A stretch of 64,000 nucleotides of DNA from Phymorhynchus buccinoides (Eukaryota > Mollusca > Gastropoda > Neogastropoda > Raphitomidae), in assembly GCA_017654935.2 (NCBI GenBank), contig CM065682.1:78879706-78943705 (forward strand), given 5' to 3'. Shown here one piece after another: positions 60,100-64,000 of this stretch. The number at the start of each line of letters is the position of its first letter. Within the stretch, counting starts at the first letter, position 1. A program made the position numbers and the translations under genes. Under the pieces are notes generated by a model, which was given only the letters and a program-made list of their open reading frames with translations, made no database searches and had not been told where the DNA came from.

Positions 60100-60929
60100 T
60101 AGGGGACACTTATTGAATCGGTACCCCCTAAGGATAGAGATCTCTATCTCAAGGGCAGATAATCCAAAAGCTATGAAACTTTCAATGTGGATACTACTGG
60201 TAGAGGGCTATAACAATATACTATAATTATAAAGATAATGTTTGTACTTTTGGATTAAACGTAAAAATACTTTTTTCTTCAAAAGGTACGAATTACAAGA
60301 CCTGTTACGGAATTCGTACCACCAAGTTACTGATATTGTACCAGGGGGTTTATAGCACTAATTCAACGGTAGGACGCTCGTGACTTGGCTTTAGCTATAG
60401 ACCATTCTCTCTTCTAAATGTTCCAGTTAGTCTCTGTGACGTCAAAGTAATTATTATGTCATTTTATCATCAAAAGTTTGATGTCACGTAAAACAGGCCC
60501 CTGAATGCATTTTTGACGCTGCGCCATTGAAAAAACGTAGGAGGTACGAATTACGTGATAGTGGTACGAATTGCATAACTATGGCCCAATTATTTTTCCA
60601 TTGGATATTTTAATTTACAAAGTGGACAACATTGACCCTAAGAACTTAAAGATTTTAAAGTGATATTTCCAGTTTTAATCTTTGCATGTATGCACTGAAT
60701 AACAAACAAAAAAAAGCGTTAGCTAAAATTACATCAGATGCTGCCAAAATGAAATTTCGTTTGTCTTGCAAAGAGTGTTCCGCTTCGTTGCATTTTTGTT
60801 GTGATAAAATACTTCCCTTCCCCTGTCCAAACTTCACACACAAATATTAACCCCCAATCTTCTACCGTTTGGTAGGAAACCAGGTGGTACGAATTGCGTG
60901 ACAGGTACTGAATCAATAAGCCTCCCCTA
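60100..60929. mobile_element. 830-bp TIR element with 4-bp target duplication
   Basis: Left end TAGGGGACACTTATTGAATC and right end (reverse complement) TAGGGGAGGCTTATTGATTC form inverted repeats matching at 22 of 26 bases. CTAT flanks both ends (60096-60099, 60930-60933). The decamer GGTACGAATT occurs five times inside (60285, 60311 inverted, 60543, 60563, 60886). No coding sequence, so non-autonomous. The repeated decamer may be a transposase-binding site. Superfamily unassigned. Confidence 0.7.
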
Positions 60930-60934
60930 CTATG

Positions 60935-61078
60935 TAACAAATGTGATATATATTTTCTCTTTATGTTCTTCACCATTATTTTATGTGTACCTATGAGTTT
61001 TGTTTATTTGTATGTAAAACCCCTTCAGTATGGGGCTTTTGGCCTTAATCTGAATAAAAACATTCGCATTCTCATTCG

Positions 61079-61082
<4 letters not shown>
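60935..61082 (+). mobile_element. LINE-type 3' tail before a (CT)n tract
   Basis: CCCCTTCAGTATGGGGCTTT, TTGGCCTTAATCTGAATAAA and CATTCGCATTCTCATTCGCA are typical of a 3' UTR and repeat tail of an RTE/CR1-like LINE. No coding part. Confidence 0.4.

Positions 61083-61170
<88 letters not shown>
61083..61170. repeat. (CT)n microsatellite upstream of the gene 2 exon
   Basis: Pure CT repeat, 170 bp before the acceptor at 61341/61342. Confidence 0.95.
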
Positions 61171-61174
<4 letters not shown>

Positions 61175-61341
61175 TCAGCATTTCAGCTGGTTTTAAGTCG
61201 ACACATATAAATGGATTGCATGTGTATGTAAAAATATATTTTCCTGTCCCATTTCAAACTGAAACTCCCAAACACGGGATTAACAACAATAGATACACGT
61301 TTGAGCGAACATTATTTATAATTTGGATTGCTTTCATTCAG

Positions 61342-61862
61342 GTTCAGGTTTTTTATTATGTGGTCAGCTTTCGACTCTGAGTGATACATACGTTGTCTCT
61401 ATGCACTGTGACTTCAAACACTCAGTATCTTATGTGTGTGAGCTGCCATCCTTTTCACAAAGTCGACCGAAGGAGAGCCAACCCTTTGACCCAAACGGTC
61501 CTCCCATTGCTCTACCCAATGTAACAAGCACCTCTGCCTTCACCATTCCCCACCCATCGCTGTTCTCTCCTTGCCCCCACCACCACTGGACTTGGGCATT
61601 TTTGGCTTGTGACGTCGACAGCCGTTGCTGGAGTAGAAATGACGTCACGTCTTTCGCCTGGGATTCTCCCTCTTCCTCGTGGTGTGACGCACCCGTGACG
61701 TCATTTCTGTTTCACTTTTCCTGCGGAGTGGTGGAGCAGCGAGTGCCTTTCACTGTGGTGTGTGACTCTCGTGAGGACTGCTTTGATGGTACTGACGAAG
61801 GGTTCTGCACCTACCGGCCCTGTCCTCTGCATGCTGTGCTGCAGTGCGGCAACAATGGACAG
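61342..61862 (+). CDS. Receptor gene 2 exon: lectin C-half, LDLa
   Basis: Acceptor TTTCATTCAG|GT (phase 1), donor CAG|GTCAGA (phase 0). Opens with FLLCGQLS and closes the lectin domain with MHCDFKHSVSYVCE, the classical cysteine ending. The linker WAFLACDVDSRCWSRNDVTS and an LDLa module (FSCGVVEQRVPFTVVC, DCFDGTDEGFC) follow, and then the first half of the next LDLa (PCPLHAVLQCGNNGQ), in exactly the layout of gene 1 exon 4. An internal CAG at 61369-61371 gives an alternative acceptor but would change phase. The donor is weak. The next exon, with LRRs and seven helices, is expected beyond the window. Confidence 0.85.
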
Positions 61863-62033
61863 GTCAGATGACCCACAACCTGACCAGCTCGTTTACTCGT
61901 AGTCTAAAGTGAAATACAATAATTAAAACATTCAGTTAAAAAGTCCATAGTATCCATGGTCTTAGATCAAGCAAGTGTACTATTTGTTCCAACTAGTTTT
62001 TGTAGAGACATATAAGCGTATCACACCCATCCC

Positions 62034-62324
<291 letters not shown>

Positions 62325-62329
62325 ACAAT

Positions 62330-63130
62330 GTTTTGTTTGATGTGGGCCACATACTCTTGTCATTAGCTTTTAGGGGACAGTGGATTTAGATTAGCACACT
62401 TGCAGACTTGCATAAAAAATAGGGGTTTATGTTTGGATTTCAAAGCAAACATGGGAGGATTTCCCTCTCTTACCCCTCCTGAATAAATTATAAAATTAAC
62501 CCATACCCTACCTTTGGCTTTTCTTGATGAAGCTATGGAAATATTTTGGGGTTTAGTCGTGCACAATCATCATATCTGACGATGATTTCAGTTTATTTCA
62601 TCAACAAAGTTGATATTGAGCGGTAAATATTTGGTAGCGTGAGGGTAGATTGTTTTTGTCACTCAAAATACTATGTTCAGTGAAATAAACCGATTTTGCT
62701 TGTGTCAAATTCTTTTTATTAAAACATTTTCTGTACTAAAAAAAGTTAATAAAAAAATCACCCAAAACAATATTGCATGCAGTTTATGAGTTACATTGTG
62801 TCTGTGCATCAGAATATACCAGAATTCTGTTTAAGAACAACAACTTCAAATTACAATACTCAAATGACCTTTTCACCACAAAAAAAATATACTATAGACT
62901 CTTTTGGGTTAATCTATGACAATTTGAGCTTATATAGTGTCTGATTTCAAAAGATCTGAAAAGAATGTGTTGCATTAAATTTTCCAATGGAAATTCCAAT
63001 TTCACAAAACAATATGAATCTACTAAAACAACAAAAACAAACAATACATGAAGTAAGTACTATAGAAATATTGATTTTTGAACAAATCTGATTGATAGTA
63101 TGTCTAACCAACAACAAATACTGAAATACC
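62330..63130. other. Unassigned AT-rich intronic sequence of gene 2
   Basis: No gene or repeat family recognised. Confidence 0.4.
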
Positions 63131-63131
63131 A

Positions 63132-63480
63132 GCTGCCGTGGCGTAGTGGTTAGTGTTGCGGACTACTGGCTCGAATCACGGGTCACGGTTTCGAATCCCA
63201 TCAAAGGCGAGGGTTTTTTTTCGGTCCTTGACCGACTCCTTCCCAGAGTGAGTGGCTATGGACTCAATGGGAAGACTGAAACCACACAGTCGAGCTTCAT
63301 CCACTTAACGGATGCGATTATGCGAATGCTGCTCTAATTTCAAGACCAACACTGCAGGTGTCTGTAGTTCTCGGGCCTGGTTAACACTGGGATATAATTA
63401 TGAAAGTCAGCGTAGAATACAGCCCTGTCATGTAGTCTCAGACCGATACGGAACGCCATAGCATCATCATCATCATCATA
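63132..63480 (+). mobile_element. tRNA-derived SINE
   Basis: The head contains polymerase III promoter boxes: A-box-like TGGCGTAGTGGTTAG at 63139-63153 and B-box GGTTTCGAATCCC at 63187-63199, 34 bp apart as in tRNA genes. A non-tRNA body of about 250 bp follows, ending in a (CAT)n tail (63463-63480). It does not fold as a usable tRNA, so it is a SINE and not a tRNA gene. Confidence 0.85.
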
Positions 63481-63697
63481 GTCATCCGTCTCATTTCCAT
63501 CAATTATTAAAAAGAAAACTGTCTCAAATTCTGTGGCTTTGCATGCCCTGCTCTCATGGTGACCTCAGTTTCGGTTTCCAATCCAGTCTATGCCTTGGTG
63601 TGTTCGGGTCAAAGTCTTGGGGATCAGTGTGTTCTGGGGAGCTGTCAGTGGACGGTCATGGTGGTGCCCTCGGAGGAGGACCTCACTCACGCTGGCT

Positions 63698-63951
63698 CCG
63701 CGACTAAGAGAACGGTGTCAGAAGGGGGTTTAGTAGGTGGTGTCCTGAACAGGCTCTACTGAACTCCACCGAAGTGACTCAGCAGCAGTGCAGTGTCTCC
63801 TCGGTTGGTTGCCTCCTGATGGCCTAACATAGATTCGCTCCCCTTGGACTGCTGGTCTTTGATTCTGCAACCTGAACAAGCGGAGGTGTGGTGTGGATTC
63901 AGAATGAGCGGCGTGGGAGCAACGCCTCTGTACGGCCCAGAAGATAGGACA
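63698..63951 (+). repeat. Dispersed repeat X, copy 3
   Basis: Inverted relative to 41826-42081, full-length match by eye, ending CGGCCCAGAAGATAGGACAG and an A-rich tail. The sequence 63541-63697 just upstream (with GGTTTCCAATCC, B-box-like) may be the head of the same element. Confidence 0.75.
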
Positions 63952-64000
63952 GTAACAAAATAAAAAAATACTGAAATGCTTTCCAGAAATAGTGATATCC

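Noticed and set aside
63132..63205. Functional tRNA gene
   Set aside because: A and B boxes are present but the cloverleaf stems do not pair well, and a SINE body with a (CAT)n tail follows.
63556..63762. 68-codon frame near the window end
   Set aside because: Overlaps dispersed repeat X and its possible head; not conserved between copies as a frame.

Overview
The window reads as nuclear DNA of an animal, most likely a gastropod mollusc. It has large phase-consistent introns, abundant (GT)n, (GA)n, (CT)n and (GAA)n tracts, tRNA-type SINEs and several non-LTR and Penelope-like retroelement families. Its recognisable host genes belong to the GRL101 type of receptor first described from the snail Lymnaea. 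No rRNA gene, confident tRNA gene, CRISPR array or bacterial operon is visible. A run of 500 N (19132-19631) marks an assembly gap. The taxonomic call is inference from gene family and repeat content.

Host genes, both on the + strand. Gene 1 spans about 70-44349 and can be assembled as exons 70-691 (signal peptide and CUB-like domain), 27693-28012 (second CUB-like domain), 36524-36894 (LDLa and first half of a C-type lectin domain), 40704-41298 (rest of the lectin domain and LDLa) and 42277-44349 (LDLa repeats, LRRNT, leucine-rich repeats, seven-helix receptor). Splice phases (1, 0, 2, 0) agree throughout and the joined length is 3,981 nt, divisible by three. Exons 2 and 3 exist a second time at 6198-6518 and 7351-7723, but those copies carry +1 and +2 length changes. 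Gene 2 (47194 to beyond the window end) is a paralogue with exons at 47194-47892, 49241-49653, 53009-53361, 57994-58058 and 61342-61862. Its signal-peptide exon was not found, and its receptor exon would lie beyond 64000. The predicted products are cell-surface receptors with large ligand-binding ectodomains.

The duplicated exons are part of a segmental duplication. About 5884-19131 corresponds to about 27400-39345. Both copies hold the exon pair, a minus-strand LINE and a Penelope-like element nested inside that LINE, in the same order, so the nested insertions came before the duplication. Copy b later gained a 7.7 kb insertion (28137-35834, ACTTA on both sides) that carries two LINEs. Copy a keeps more of the Penelope-like element, including ten 45-bp units expanded inside its reading frame.

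The remainder is mostly repeats: a jockey/I-like LINE with a zinc-knuckle ORF1 (19632-23945, minus), a LINE with a damaged RT active site (29360-31959), 3' fragments of several other LINEs, an 830-bp inverted-terminal-repeat element with CTAT flanks (60100-60929), a 342-bp MITE-like element (2810-3151), inverted Penelope-type tails with hammerhead-like motifs (57092-57417), SINEs, four minisatellite-like arrays and many microsatellites. Several microsatellites sit next to receptor splice sites. All coordinates were read by eye from the sequence, and similarity statements are visual alignments, not database searches.
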